DNA of 64,000 nucleotides from Lethocerus indicus (lineage: Eukaryota > Arthropoda > Insecta > Hemiptera > Belostomatidae): positions 7,006,001 to 7,070,000 of the forward strand of contig JACDQD010000004.1 of assembly GCA_019843655.1 (NCBI GenBank), in the 5' to 3' direction. The notes under the pieces were generated by a model, which saw only the letters and a list, made by a program, of their open reading frames with translations, searched no databases and was not told the origin of the DNA. Below are positions 37,561 through 52,298 of the stretch, one piece after another (within the stretch, counting starts at the first letter, position 1; every line of letters begins with the position of its first letter). The translations under genes and the position numbers were made by a program.

Positions 37561-40500
37561 GAGAGTGTGGAAGAGTGAGAGAGAAGGTCGGCCGTTCATC
37601 GGGGCAAAAAAGTTTTGACCGGGACCCAATTATAACGGGGCCCACCCGACCCATTAACACCGCCCGATTAGCCTCACTCCGCAAAGACAGTGTAAGAAAA
37701 GGCTTACATTTTATTCTGCCATCTGAATTGAGTACATATATTTCGAGTTCAGTGACAAATTGAACTGTTTTCCTTGTGCTCTTCTTTACGTAGAAGGCGG
37801 AGTTCATTACATAGACCACCAGAATCCTAATGATTAATTATTATCAGTTTAGTTTAGTATAGAAATTTTAGAAAAGATAAATTAAATCTTTAAATTGTGT
37901 AATTGTATCTTCTAAAAGTTGATTAAATCAAATCTTGCAAGCAGAGAGCGGTAATTTCTTATTAGTACTCTTAAATCACTAACAGAGTAGAGGAATTAGT
38001 AAGTGATTCCGTTTCGAATTTCAGTTCATTTGAATAAACGGTCGAGAGGGCAATCGCAGAAGCGCTGGGAACGTGAAGTGTAAAGTTTGGTATGTGTGTT
38101 TTCAGTTCAGAGCCCAACTTGTATTAGAGCCAACGAGTATAGAGGCCCGTGTCGATAATGCGAACGAACTTCCTTTATAAATTGATTTGTAAATCCTGAC
38201 CGCTGAGAAAGGCGAAGCGGTACTTTCCGAACACAGTCAGAGAGCGTTATATGTAAACACGAACTGAAGTCATATTTAATTTACTAGCACTTCCCATTCA
38301 ATGAAAATTCTGAATTATACTTAGTTTCGACACAGAGCTCAAATAATTAATCGGGGATTCGCTGATGAAATCCACAGTGGGGAATGGCGTGCTGAATTTT
38401 CACCGCATTTTATTTCCCCGACTTATATTTAAGTACTAAGTAGCCTGAATGCGATTAGTTTGGAGTTGGAAGAAGTAAATTAATAAATTTGCCTGTTGAA
38501 AGCTATTACCTGGGCACTATTGCACAAGCGCGGAAAATCATATGAACTTAGGTGTGTTCTTGAATGAACAAGAGTGATGTTCAGTTCAAGTAATAGTGAA
38601 ATTCTATGTACGCTCAACAAAATTTATACAATTTAAATTTATGACAATATTACTAATTAAATTGTTCCTCTATACTTTCGGGCATATAACAATGCATTTG
38701 TGCGTATATGCGCTAGCTAATTGGGGCAACAATTTTACAGACAGGTCTCAAGGCAAATAACAAACAACAAAATTGTACTATTATTACGTAATTCTTGATT
38801 ATCACAGTTAACGCATAGAGTTTTAAAGGAGTACGAAATGTCCTCTCGTTTACAGATTCAAACAACAGTACTCATATTTAAATATCGGACAATGCTCTCT
38901 TAAATGTGTAACGTGCGCAATACTAATCTAAGTGATTCATATTTTATTGCCAATTCAAATTTTTCAGTCAATCTGCCTTTACCTTAATCATTAAATTCTG
39001 CACCATCCAGCCAGAAGTTATTCACACGACCAAATATTTCTTATGCGGTCGTCAACCTAGAAAGAATTTCCAAACTTTTATTTATTTTTTAACACTTCTT
39101 GCGATTGTATATTCAAGCACATACAAATGTCCGAAATAATCTACAGCATAGCCAGAACGAAGCGTTAAAACAGCGGTGCAGTTAAAAGCTGAGAAACATT
39201 TTGCGGATTTTGTGCGGTAATAAAAGTATAGCGTATAATTAAATTATATACCGTACGATTAGGTTAATTATTTTATTTTTATCAAAACTGTTAGAGTCAA
39301 TTGATCCGTTCGGATGTTAATAGTGTGCTCTAGGTGGTCCCAGACTAGTTCCATCCGATTTCGGGATTAATATAATTCAATTTAAAACTGATGGTTTGAA
39401 CGATTCTTGTTTCACGTTACTAAAGATGTGTTCAGAAGGTTGATATATACGGATATCCTTTCGTATCGCGTATCGGGGTAATTCCTCCATGTTACAACTA
39501 GGGTAACGGGGAGACGCTAAACTGTAGCTAAGCGATACCTAATGGCGGCTGGGTTGGGGGAGGGTAGCCCCCACTTCACTTAGCGGCGCCGAAGTAAAAT
39601 GCTTAAGTTGTAAACGAGTTTCGATTTTGCCCCCCCCCCGGCCCGAGACCGGTTGGCCCGGCTCCAATAAAGTGCATCCCAATAAAACGCCGGCGGGGTT
39701 CCTCCTCGTGTTCGATAATAAGAGTTCTCGATATGAGGACGCCACGAAGCGGATAAAATTGAATGCGCCCCGGTAACCCGAGCCCACGGGAATTCCCCCC
39801 GCCCGGACCGTGGAGAGGGGACAGGAAATATAAAGTAATTCGAACCCCGAGGATGAGGACGAGGATGAGGAGGAGGAGGAGGTTGAGAAGGAGGACTCTA
39901 TCCGGGATTCCGGGGATGCCCGATTGGTCCGAGTTCCTGCCGGCTTCTTTTTAGCGCCCTCCTCTTTAGTGCCCTGCGGGCTTTCATTATTTGGAGCGGG
40001 CGGAGGGTGGCCCTAGGTGCCGCTGAATATTATCCAGGGGCGTCCCACCAGTTTCGAACGGGGCAAAGCTCGGCCGGCAGTCGGCCTTCCCCAACGGAAT
40101 ACTAATGCCGGCCCCAGCTAACTTTCCAAGCGCTTCTATTTAGTCCCCGTCGAATCCGCCCGATACCCCCTTAATAACTAAAACCTCTATTCGCATGTAA
40201 ATATCTTTTATTCGTGAACCCTACTCTTTATCGGGGGATTTGTAAACTTTTTATTACGGTGGGATCGATAGGAGAAAAAAGGACGATGATAATAGTAAAG
40301 TATTCGCGGGACCGCGGCCATAAACTAAAAGAAATAAATACGATGAAAAAATACAGCTTTGCATTCGATTGAAACTTCGTCTTTAGTAGAACTCCCACAA
40401 GAATATAGTCGGGTTATTGGCGCCCGCCGACAAGCGATGAATTCTCTTCTTTATGTGTAACAAGTTCAGTTGAGTTTACTGGAGTTATTTGAACTGATAT

Positions 40501-43500
40501 ATTAATTAAATAGCCGGCGAAACTTTCACTTAAGCCGCACAGACGAGCGGGTGAACTCGGAATAAAATCTAAAATCCGTTACCGCGCAAACGCTGATGAT
40601 TAGAGTCATACTTGGTCTTCCGACCATCAAATCTGACATCAGTTGGGAGCAGTGACCTCGTGACTCGTGGCCGGCCGAGCCCGAACAGAGTGCCCTAAGT
40701 TTTCCGATTGGATTCCCACTGGAAACGAACATTGTCGTGTTGCGGCTAAATTAAGGGGAGACGGACTTATTTTATATCGGGGACTTTGGCGGCTTCGTCC
40801 CCCTCCGCTCACACCATCCTCTGAAGATCCTACTGCCGGTATAGGGACTGGAAAAAGTTTTCCATTTACAACAACTGGTGCTGTCTTTTCACTAATAGGT
40901 TTCCACCAGACCGAACAGACGAATACTACTTTAGGTGGCAAAAAGTGTCTCTACCCATTTTTATTTTCGTAGTAATCCAGCCTGGCCGTGCAAATCCTCT
41001 CTCTAATTCCAAGTGCTTGCCATCCGCCGCCAAAGTTTAACCGATTGCCCGCATGTTCCATAACTTTTTGAAAATTCGCAGCCTTGTTTGAAACTTGAAT
41101 CTTCTCTCATAGTTAGAATTAAACTTTGAATCAAGTTCTTGGAGCGAAAATCATAAAATAATGCCGCGCTAATTCGAACTGGAGCACAGTTGCATTGTGT
41201 AAAAATGAAACTGGACAAATTCTCGACAAGTACTAATTGAACGTATTATGCGTTAGGCTGAGAATGTTACATTTCCTAGGTTTTGGAAAATAAACTGTTA
41301 TATTAATCATAATATAAGTTACTGCTTTTCTGAAAATAGTTTTGATTTCTTAACCTAAACACAGTTTCAGATGCTAGTACAGTTTAGGAAATAATTGTTA
41401 ATAATTGAAGTGAGGCGTAGAATTTACTTGCAATTAAATCAAGTTTTTCAGAAAATGAAACCCAATCAACGGATGACTCAACAACATAAGAGGTAAAATA
41501 AAGTGATTGAATCCTGAAAAATATTGGCGGATTTTGTTTTAATTCACAGGAGATAAACCATGTATTGTTCCAGTTCTCTGTTATTTGTCATGTCAAAACA
41601 GATTAACAGAATCGATATGAAACATCTGCGATAAGAGCTCAATGCCTGCTGTTCAAATTTTAAGTGATTTATTTATGGCTGCCAATAAATACAAATCTGC
41701 CAGTTCATACAAATTGAAATATAGATTATAATTTATCAATCATATATTACGCTGATTAAATTGTTATTCATATTACTGGTTTCCGAATCCACGTTTTGTG
41801 CAGTACAGTGCAGGGAGGGTGGTGGATGTGATTTTCAGGAGGATTTTCTTTTGAATGTATTATTAATTAATATTTATTAAGTCGAAGAAATCATTCCTGA
41901 ATCTCAGTATTCTTAATTTATACATATACGCACAAATACATATATGTATAATATCAATTGAATATATATTTCTTTAAAGAAAGTTTAAAATTAATAAGTC
42001 GCTGAACAACAAATACAATTTACTTATTATTAATTTTTATTGTTAAAGCAATAATTCAGTCTAAAACGTCGGCCTAATAATAGTTCAAAGGTTGAAACTT
42101 TCCTAATACATCGAAACTTTCTCAATTCCAGTAGACTTTCTGAATACCGCTTTCTACCGAGCGCACTTATTACGAACTCGCAATTTACGGAACTTGAAAG
42201 TGTGTGGGAGAAGGAAGTGCGGATCCTTATTTTAAATTCAAAATATCAACTACACACGTCCACCGAACTATATTTATAATTAAACCTTATTTTATTTCTA
42301 TTAACTATCATGAGCATATAAAAAATAATCCCTTTTAAATACCTATGTTGGATATTTTTATTAACAATATTCAAGATTATTCCGCAATTAGAATTTAAAA
42401 TGATACAGTTACCCTACAATCAGTAATCAATGAAGATGCAATGGATAAATATTTTTCTCAAACCAATCCATTAATGTATATCAGGACTGGATAATGTGAA
42501 ATATCACTTTTAATTGTTAGTTACATGTGTTCAGGTTAATAGCACTGCGTTTAGAACGTTTATCAATGTACCGAGTTACTGTACACTGTTTTCCTTTGCA
42601 TTACGTTTTCAGACCGATGTCTCTTCTGTTCTGAAGCCCTCTGTAAATTAACAGTTAGTCATTTATTCATGAGCGGAGTCCAGTTCGTTTTAATAAATAC
42701 GGCGGATAAAAAAAAAAAGGAAGAGCGGAGTCGGCAATTGTAATTATACCGGGGGCGGGGAATTTGCCGACTTTCTCTTTGAGCGGTCAGAATTCGAATT
42801 ATCCCGGCTGGAATCCTGGGATTGTCGTGGTGTTGGTGGTGCGGGGTCGGGTCCATGAACAGAGAAAACAACTAGCCGGCTAGGGACCGGATCCACGAGA
42901 CCGTTAATTCTGCTCCGTCTGCGGTAGGCCTTTGAGGTGGCCCCTTCCATGAATGGGCCTTTTAATGTTTTGAATTAAGACAACGAACAGTTTGCTTAAG
43001 TATGTACCGGAGGGACGATCTTTTAATGGTATCTAGTCTAGTTCGTTTGTGCGCCTAGATTTACACGGAATTGTGTTATTTAGTTTTTTTACCTCCAACT
43101 CGCCAGCTGGGATTAACCGAGCGGAGATATATTTGTGTAAACGACATTTGTAAAAGGTTCATTTACTTTTTTAACTCTAACTTTTTCTTCCACATTTTAT
43201 GTTGCGACAACCAATTAACGATTAACGATTTTACAGTGTATTATGGATTACAAAGAGTTGTTAGATGGCTTGGTGAATTCCCACAACTCGATTCCGTAGG
43301 CCCATATAAATTTTTTGTAATTACAATTTTCAGGTAAAAATACTGTTTGAATACTATGGGGATAATATCGGATAGAAGAGGTTGATTCCGTGTTTGTCCG
43401 GGATTCTTATTGATTAAGAAAAATACATGAGTTTCAGAGGAAGGGTTTCTCCCAGGAGCCTTCCTGGGTGTGTTTTGCTTAGAGAGAATAGAATATGGTT

Positions 43501-45597
43501 ATTTCATAGTGCAATATAATATTATGGGCCTTGTGGTGGAAAACATCATACTCGTCTCAACGAGTAGCAGTTTATTTTATGTTATGTTATGTACCGGTGA
43601 AATACTAAATTCAGAGTTTAAACAGGGTTAAATTGAATGCTCCGAACGCGGAAGAGCCGAAAACGTTGTGCAGTGAACGTCGGGAACGTCGACTTATTCA
43701 CGGATCAATAAGGGAGTAAATATCAGCCCCTCACTTATCCCCGCGATACGGCCCCGAGAGTTTCATCATTACGATAAAAGGAGGTTTGCTTTCTGGGAGA
43801 AAACAAATGCTCGTCCATTAATAACTTTTATCATTACTATTCCTCACTTCGCCTTAAAGGGGGTTTTAGAATTTCTTTTGGGGAAAAACTTAGATCGTAA
43901 AATATTCTACGCAATAGAGGTCACACTTCAATTGCACTTTGGATTTAATAGTTGTGAATTTTAACAATCAACCTGTGGCCTGGAGTGATGCCCATATCGG
44001 ATAGTACATTGCGAGTGCATTGTTGCGGCTATCCCAGTTTCTAAAAGAATAATACAAGAACAACTTTATTAAAATGTCAGTACTATCGCATCTATCTATC
44101 TGAACACGCCTGGAGTTCTTATCCTCCAAATTGGGACGGACTGCTATTGTACGTCGGGGATAACGCTGTTGTAGACAAAGTTAGTTTTACCTTTGGGGGA
44201 GGGTTGGACCCTCGAACCGAGTGCCCCTCCACCAGCCCAATCGGCGGGGCTGTACCGCCGGCATAACGAACCTAATAACGGTGGGCCCTTACCGCCGGCC
44301 ACGGCCCGCTGCGACGCCCGAATGTAAATTCCCAGGAACAGGGCATAATTAGTTTGAGCGACCGCGACATTAGATCGCGCACGGTCTAGAGGCGACCGCC
44401 CCCACCACCACCTGGATTAGGATAGAACACTGCTGGGCGAAACACGCCTGATTCCGTAAAGGACTTTAACAGGGAATATTCCAGGGGTATTCGAGACTAT
44501 CGTATTTATCAGTGAGTCGCCTAAATGGCGTTTACAAAATAGCAGTCGTCAGTCTCAAATAGTAGTATCTTCATATTTCATCGAATTTCAAGAATGTTCC
44601 CCTACGAAATTGAACATATATCATGAAAGGAGATCCGAATTACTCTTTTAAAAAGACTCATTCCTAGGCTGTTATCGTGGACAATTGCCGAAACAATTTC
44701 GAATCAATGTTTCTGGTGTAGTTCTATAATGTGTATGCAGCGATTCAAATGCGAACCTGTCATATTTATTGAACACAGTGTATATTTGTTCAAAGTTGAA
44801 GATAAAATGAAATAATTATAGCTGTAATAATAAACAGTAGTTGTGATAGATTGGGTCCCCAGATGTAACTAACTATCGTGATTGTACTGCGTTTCTGATC
44901 GTCCTTCGGTTTGGAATAATGTAGAGGGATAGAGCCGGCAGAACTATTAGACGCCACTCGGAATGGACGAGCCGATTTGGGCGGGCGTTAGCCCCGGCAT
45001 CAAAGCCGGCGGCCTCGAGTGGCCTCGGATTATTGCACTTAACTTAGTAATGCAAACCGAGTATCGAGTTCCTCTCGAGTACCATTAGCATATAAGTGAC
45101 AGCGCAATTCGATTAATTCTCGGCACAATCAGTTCGAAAGGCGGTGAAAGGGATGACAAAAACGGGAAATAGTTGACGAAAAACGAAATAAATAGCTGTT
45201 CTGGCCCCTCTCTGACAATCGACTAATAAATAAATTAGTAAATAAGTAAATTATTCGAAGATAAAAATGTAAATTTTAAAAAATGTAATAAGTCGACTAT
45301 TCCTAAAATAAATATAAATATGCATATATCATATACATATCTTAATATAATATAATCCAGTAAAATTTATTTTACTAATTACGCCGGTTATTAAACCTTT
45401 ATACTTAATTTCTACAAATGGTACTAATCGCCATATAGGATTTGAATTTATATGAATAAATAGCAGAGATTTCATGTCTTATAACGCTAATTTGGTCCAA
45501 TCGTAGTTATTTAAACGAGTTATTGCAATTTCAAATGAAAGATTATTCTTTACTGTTTGTAAATGAAACCGCCCGCTACCATATAAGTAGGCTTCGG

Positions 45598-45612
45598 ACT
45601 CACCTGAATATA
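45598..45612 (-). promoter_or_regulatory. Possible recursive (ratchet) splice site
   Basis: On the minus strand an acceptor-like ATATATTCAG is followed immediately by a donor GTGAGT, so AG and GT abut at 45604/45603. Such zero-length exons act as recursive splice points in long insect introns. The pyrimidine tract is only moderate. Confidence 0.25.
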
Positions 45613-48600
45613 TTCGATAATGGAAACACCACTTGACGGCCGTTGTGCCCCAGGGAATAATCGGGCCGAATCGGATTATATAAACCTATAGAGTGTGGGG
45701 CGGTTTGTATTGGCGCTCTTTTAATGGCCGATTTAGGGGGCACCAGTAAGGTTACATGTCCCATTTACTGTGGGTGGGTGGGGGAGCAGATTGCGGATTT
45801 AAACCCGGTCGTGGCCCTTTGACGGAAAACATCAGTTCGACACTTCAATGCAGACCACTAATAACAGTCGTGTGTCCTCTGTGTAAACCGATAGCTTCTC
45901 CACATCCGGCTCCCATTTAATCATAACTCCCCCGACGGTATTCGCACTGTTCCATTTCAAACATAATCAAAACAGAATAATCAGTTCCTAAATACTATAA
46001 TATAATCACCAATTTTTCCCCTTCGAGAGATTTCACTTTCCTCCTGGATGTTGAAACGAATTTTTCTATTGCGAATTGCAACATATTAAACGACAGGAGC
46101 TCCGGTAAGGACACTAGAAATAAAATTTAAATACGCCTTTCAAAATATTCCAGGAAGTTACTTGACGTAATTCTGAAATTTGGCGGGAAATTAGCCCCCA
46201 ACAAAATACAATCAGCGAGAACCGCTTTAGATACCGAAGGTTAATGGAAACTCGGTACTAATATTATTTACTTTCCCACTATCCTTTCCATTTACTGGAA
46301 ACCACCGCCCCTCCATCACGCCCACATGCAACGTCCTCCAATTAATTAGGAACTCTCCTTATTTATCTCCCGCCTTTGTTGTCGGCGTTCGTTAATAATA
46401 AAATGCATTATTTATAGGAACAAGAAGAACAAGGAGCGGGCCGGAGAGAAACCGTCTACAGAATATTAGACGGCCGTATTTGGATATTTAAATAGGAGGG
46501 GTTGCTGGGGGAATTAGAGGAAGCCCAACCGATGAGAAAATATTTCCGTTAATTTAGCTCCTTTAAGCTAAGTATATCACTAACCTGGTATAATGATATA
46601 CTAATACTAATAATATACCAATATCGAAATATTTACCGATTTTTTGGACTTGTGTTTTTAAACAAACCGTAAGTACAACAATGTAACAAGCCGTATCCAT
46701 ACAGGTTACGGCATATTTATTTTAATCTGGGTTTTCAGTGCGATTTACCAATTGTAATTTGCCGTTTTCACCGGTATGTCTCTTCTGAGTTAATAATTGC
46801 TGACACAATTGCATGACGCTTCGTTCCCCTATTAATAATTTTGGGTTCCCGATTGGAAGATGACTCAACTCGAATTAACTTGCGTTTCCCATCAACGTTA
46901 TTGACATTAACTACGTCAATATCAGGATAAATTATTTTATCGCTAATATTATCGCATCATGTTGTCAGTTTTTCTCCGGAGCTAATATGGTACTGCCGCC
47001 TACCCTGAAAAGTTTACTACAGCAAATAACGAAGTGTGATCCCAAGAAATCCAAACTGAACCAATTGAGAAATTAATCTTTCGCTTAAGTACAGTCCAGT
47101 TAAATCTTAAATTGGGCTAGGATGACCGAGGCTATGACTAATGTGACTAAAGACAGGATGATAATAACGGCATAAGAGGGCCGACTGAGTAAGTCTTCTC
47201 GGGGGTATTTTATCGCACGGCTCGACAGTTCATAATCGTATGGGAGGGTAGGCAGGGGGGGAGAAACAGAACCGGGCCCTTTACACCCGGGTCTGGAACA
47301 TCCATCGTTTTCTTGCTTTCGGTGACGGGGAAAGGGAGGAAGTGGGAGGCAATAGACGCCATGTTTGCAGGGGGGTATAAATTGTCCTGAGGGCTGAATC
47401 ACCGTCCCCACGCAAGACCCGGAACCGCCCTCCACCTCCCCCTCCCTGGGGCTATACCTTCGACCAAAGGACAGTCCGTAGATAACAGAAACGGGCCGGC
47501 AGAAACAGATTGCGGTATCCGCACGGAGCGATTTTATTCTAGACGATAGAAACACGATTCGCCGGCAGGTATCTACTGTTCTAACGGAGCAGTAATTAAA
47601 CTAATTACTCATCATGGGGAATTGATGTAGTAAGCTTTTGCAGCGGGAAACCTGATATTTGCTACAAATTATAAATGTATCCGATAGAAATTCACAAGAT
47701 CTCCCATTTATCATGCCAAGTTATTTTAATGAAATATGATAAATTGATATTCGTGCAATATAATCGGACGCAATCATTCACGTCTGATGTTCAAAATTAA
47801 GAATAGTTTACTAAAGTGATTAATGATTGAGACGTTTTCTATGATGAATGAATTTTGGCGTAATTGGTCCGATGACTAGACATTTCTAAATGTATAAGGG
47901 GAATAATTTGACGGTGGGAATGGACGAAAATTGGCGACAGGCCAATCGGAAATACCAATTGAAAATAGCTGCGTCATAAGAAGTGATTAAGACTGTACTT
48001 GGGTGTACGCCGGCGATTAGGTTTGTACAGAATTTCCTCTGGACACAGTGAAACGCAAATTGCTCAATGTGTGCCGCGGCTAGATTCAGCACTCCCCCCC
48101 CCCACAGGGAATCAGAAATCAGGTCTCCGCTTCAGATGCGCCCCGTCTGCTGTTTGCTCCCCTAAATGATCTAATAACGGCCGAATGCCCGCGTAACCTC
48201 GCCCATTTATTTCGTTTCGCCGAAGAAATGAGATCCGGCCAATAGATAAAAAAGTGCGCTCTCGCATGAAAAACGGAGTTAAATTATTGTTAACCGAACG
48301 GTCGCGCGAATTTAATTGAAATTGTTTCCAACCGAGAGAAAACAACGGGTCCATTATGCATTTAACCGGAGGTCACCTGGTTGGAATAAAACGGTTAATT
48401 TCTGATTCAGAATAAATAATGTTAATTGCGTTGTATCACTGGCTTTAAGTAAAAGAAATTAAGTGCGAATAAATAAAAATCTCAGATTTCATTATAAAAG
48501 ATTTCGATTTCTTTGTATAGTAGAGAGTATATGTATTGTAATGTATGAGTACCATACATCATCGTGTTACCAATGCATAGAGCACGGTAAATCCTGTAAA

Positions 48601-51600
48601 ACTCTCGAACGTCGTAATCTAATATTTCTGCCTTAAGAATCACTTGGCGGTTGCAGCGCACTCGTAGTTTTCGGGTAAAAAGTAACGTCTGAAGAATTTA
48701 AGGAATGATGTTTTCGTGAAGTCGAATGATGAAATTCTATGAAGTGAAGATTCGGCGAAAGGAGGTGGAATAGGAAAAAGGCGAGATATGCGTGCCTTGG
48801 GACATGTTGAAAGTAGTGAGGGTGAAGTGTCGGGCTTGGTTCTGGGACTGAGGATGATATAGTGGCCGGCGGAGGTGTGTCATTTATCTTGTTCAGGGTG
48901 GGCCATCCCCGCCGGGGGATGAAGTCCGCTCGGACACACCCCTGTCTCTCTTCCCGTATAAATGTACACCGGACCCTGGGAAGAGGTCGGGGGAAGAACG
49001 GGCCATTTCCGGGATTTAACGGTGCCGGTAGTGGACCTAGGAATGAACTGTTCAAAATTGTGCAGGTAAAATCAAAACAAGTTTGATCCTTGTCGAAGTA
49101 GTTTGGATTATAATTGTTAGCGAAACAAAAAATAACATTTTACAATTCGAGCTCACGTTTATTGCCATTTTATCGGATTAAATCCGATATTTTAACGGAA
49201 TTGTCTCGGTTTTATTATTTACCGGTTAATTTGCATTTTCGTCAATTCAATCGACTATACTGAAAATAATTCTGTTATTTATAACTGTGTTTTTATTATT
49301 CCGGTAAATGCGATGAGCCGAAACCAATCAAAATAATTTATGGATGTAAACGTTACTTTGATAGGACGATTAATAAAAAAATAGAGGCAAAATACATAAA
49401 CTGAATGCAAATGACATTACATAAATGCAAAGTAATGATAGAACGGAAGTATCGTAAAAATCGTGCGAATTAATAACTATAATCATAATTTTCGTCAACA
49501 TCGGATGATGAAATTAGTGCGCACTAGCGCGTCCTTTCTGAAAATGTAGTTCAAACCGTATGAAGAAGCATACAGGAACATAACAGTGCCTATTTGGTGG
49601 CGGAAAAAAGGGAGTTCAGTACAAATCAGTATAGAAATATACATTTAGTGTAAATGATTTGTAAAAAGAGAAAAATATCCGCCAATCGAGTATCGATCTC
49701 TATTATTAGAAGAGCGGAGCCCTTTTTTAGGAATTGAAAACAAACATTTCTATTTACGTATCTGTTTTCACTCTGACCGGTGATTGACCGGGCAACCGAT
49801 TTCCGTTCATTCCGATCGTGTTATTTGGACAAATGTTTCTGACCATTGTTAGAAATTAATATCCGGTCCAATAAAATGAAAATTTGCCTCCGACAACATG
49901 GAGCCTATAATTGCAACACATTAATTTCCGAAAGGCGGGGTGGGGGGGTAAACATTTTCCTCAGCCTAATTTAAGTTAGCATAAATTATAATTGGCATTT
50001 TCACCGGGAAAACCTCCTAAGCTAAGAAGCGGGTACAATATTGTTTCGTACCTGAGAAAAGAGCTTTTTTTCCCCACCTCGAACAATCGAATTTATAAGT
50101 TTAATTAACTGTATGTTTTGAAGGGGGCCTGAGAAATAACGTTGGGGTATCGAGTTGTCGGTCGGAAGAGGCTTTTAGCTCGTAAACATTTTAGTATTTT
50201 GGCATCAGCGAAGGAAGGGACTGTCTTTTTTTCCTCGGGTTGACGTTTATCCGATTACTCGGTCCGTATAATTGTGAATGGATTTTATTATAACTAACGT
50301 ATAATAAGATGCGATTAGTGAGAATGAATGCTCTTTCCTTAATATTGAAAAATGCCCACCCATTACGATCTTCTTTAAGATTTTCAAAGCGACACATTAC
50401 CGATTAACTGTCGATTACAAAAGTACATTAACCATCAAAGAGTAATTACACGTTTTTAAATTTTACTGCAAATAATTGAACTTGCATTACGGTATTTTGA
50501 CCACGAATGGGGTGCCAGTCGGAATAAATTATAATTTATCCGAGACCGTTCCAACTCGATAACGGGCGGAAAATAATTTGTCATTACGATACGAATTGAA
50601 TCGGCATTCAATAAATAATGTGCCGCACGCATAATCCTGTAATTCATCGAAATTGGCTTTATTGGCGACAAACATTTCAATACAATCCTCGATGATTGCA
50701 ACGCCGCGTACAAAACGTTGTTCTGACACAATTCGATGTCATACCCGTTTGATACAATAACAGAGAAAGGGTTTAATTAAGTCAATGTACAGTGACAACA
50801 GTCCGAGGCCTCACGAGTCCCAGTATTTCTCGTTATAGTTATTGTTAATAATACATTTAATGATGTAAACGTGTTTTATTCTCTCACTTTTCCTTTATTC
50901 GGCCCAGTACCATTGGGTCGGATGTCATGTGCCGTTTCATTTCCAATAAACTAAACCTTAGATTACCTTCGTGTGCGTTGATATAGCCACTTTCCAGTTG
51001 AGTCAGTTCTACTTAATTAATTTCAAGTTCCTCTGTTTTACCAAATTTAACATCAAATGTTAAATATTTCCAGCCGTCGGAATGGTCGACAAGCGGGAGG
51101 TGCCCGGAGTCCGGAAGTAATTCCGGTTAGAATTTTCCGGAATTTAGGTGGGAGATTCGGGAGAGAGAGAAACAGAAAGAAAGAGGGAAAGAAGTGTGAT
51201 AGGGGCGGGAGCTGCAATGCGGCGCAGGCCTCCGGTTCTAAATAAATCAGGTATTCTCTTTTGGGAGCCGGCCTCCCAACTTGCTACTGCACGGACCCTA
51301 ACAGAGGCACATAAAAAAATTTAGGGCTTCCGGGGAGGCCCAGTACCCGGTCGAGGGAATATTTCATGACTTTCTATAACTGCTCTTATAGAAACCTTCT
51401 CCGAAGCCGCACTTTCTTTATTGCTTCACATTTTTGAGGCGGCTAAAATTTTCAATGGCGTGGAAGAGGCATCAATATTAACGGCACACCGCATTATTAC
51501 TGATGACGGCGAGAAGCCGAAAGTGTGATGTGAAGTAGGACCGACGACTGGAATCCTGAGGGTGTGTTTCGTACTATGGTTTAGAAACGTCATCTGATGC

Positions 51601-52298
51601 CTAATTCCGCTGTTCCGCTATGGTACATTTTATCTTCCATCTTCGTATTATATATACATTTGCGGCCGAACCAAGCGAGAGGGAGGTCTTAGCGGAGAGG
51701 GGATTAAGCTGGATAGCGAGGGAATCGACTGGTGTAGCAGGGAAAAGCAACCCCTGCTGCATGGCACCCCCCAAACGCGCATATCTCAACATTAAATCGT
51801 TTCACGAGTAAGTGAAACGACTATTAGCCTAATCTTTACTTATTTCATAGTTTAAACAGTTTAAATTGTCATTAGAAATATTATTATTTAATTGCCCCAA
51901 CAGCCGATCGAGGGCAGGGCCTCCTCCACAATCCGTCTCCTGTTCCGCTCATTAGAAAAAATATATGTTTGCAGGATGTATTAGATACTTAAATATTATT
52001 CCATTAATAACAAAAGTGGAGTTATTGTTTTCCAAGATCACATTCCAGTGTTAAATGAGGTGTTAACAACAGAATAACAGAAAATAAATTTTGTTTCTAA
52101 AAATTTCAATTAAATGAGAAGGTGACTCATTCCATTTAAAACGACTAATTTATATCGACTATGTTTAATCGAAAGCCAAAACAACTTAATATACTGTAAA
52201 AGGTCAGTAACTCAAGTATCGAAAAAGCTGTTATTTCCTAGAACGGCTTTTATCATTCATACTCACTTATTATTTATATACGGAATCTGATTAGTTAC

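Larger units (their letters stand above)
27177..52298. other. Long intron of the ankyrin gene (25 kb), probably hiding one more exon
   Basis: The flanking exons do not join in phase in the preferred frame, so at least one exon with length of one modulo three is expected on the minus strand here; I could not place it with confidence. The interval contains a plus-strand promoter candidate near 31,375-31,622, a TA microsatellite at 37282-37331, a purine tract at 37,513-37,560, C homopolymers near 32,490, 34,604, 39,634 and 48,094, and GC-richer patches near 35,830-36,180, 39,540-40,060 and 44,170-44,420. Reading frames of up to 158 codons (minus 35699-36175, minus 47100-47555) are at the upper edge of chance for this length. 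Confidence 0.5.

Noticed and set aside
37352..37819. 155-codon minus-strand frame
   Set aside because: It crosses the GA/GGGAGA repeat and its Ser/Leu run is a repeat artefact.
44191..44249. Possible minus-strand exon reading PPIGLVEGHSVRGSNPPPK with acceptor TACAG and donor GTAAAA
   Set aside because: It enters in phase 1 and leaves in phase 0, the opposite of what the missing exon between 52299 and 27176 needs; the donor is weak.
47100..47555. 151-codon minus-strand frame ending in a hydrophobic segment that resembles a tail anchor
   Set aside because: Length is near the chance limit and the upstream part is low in coding character; no homologue recognised. The hydrophobic end alone is not enough.
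48897..49064. Plus-strand interval from TTGTTCAG to GTGCAG|GTAAAA
   Set aside because: Open in one frame but with Arg/Gly/Pro-rich composition typical of GC-rich noncoding sequence, and no joined exon.
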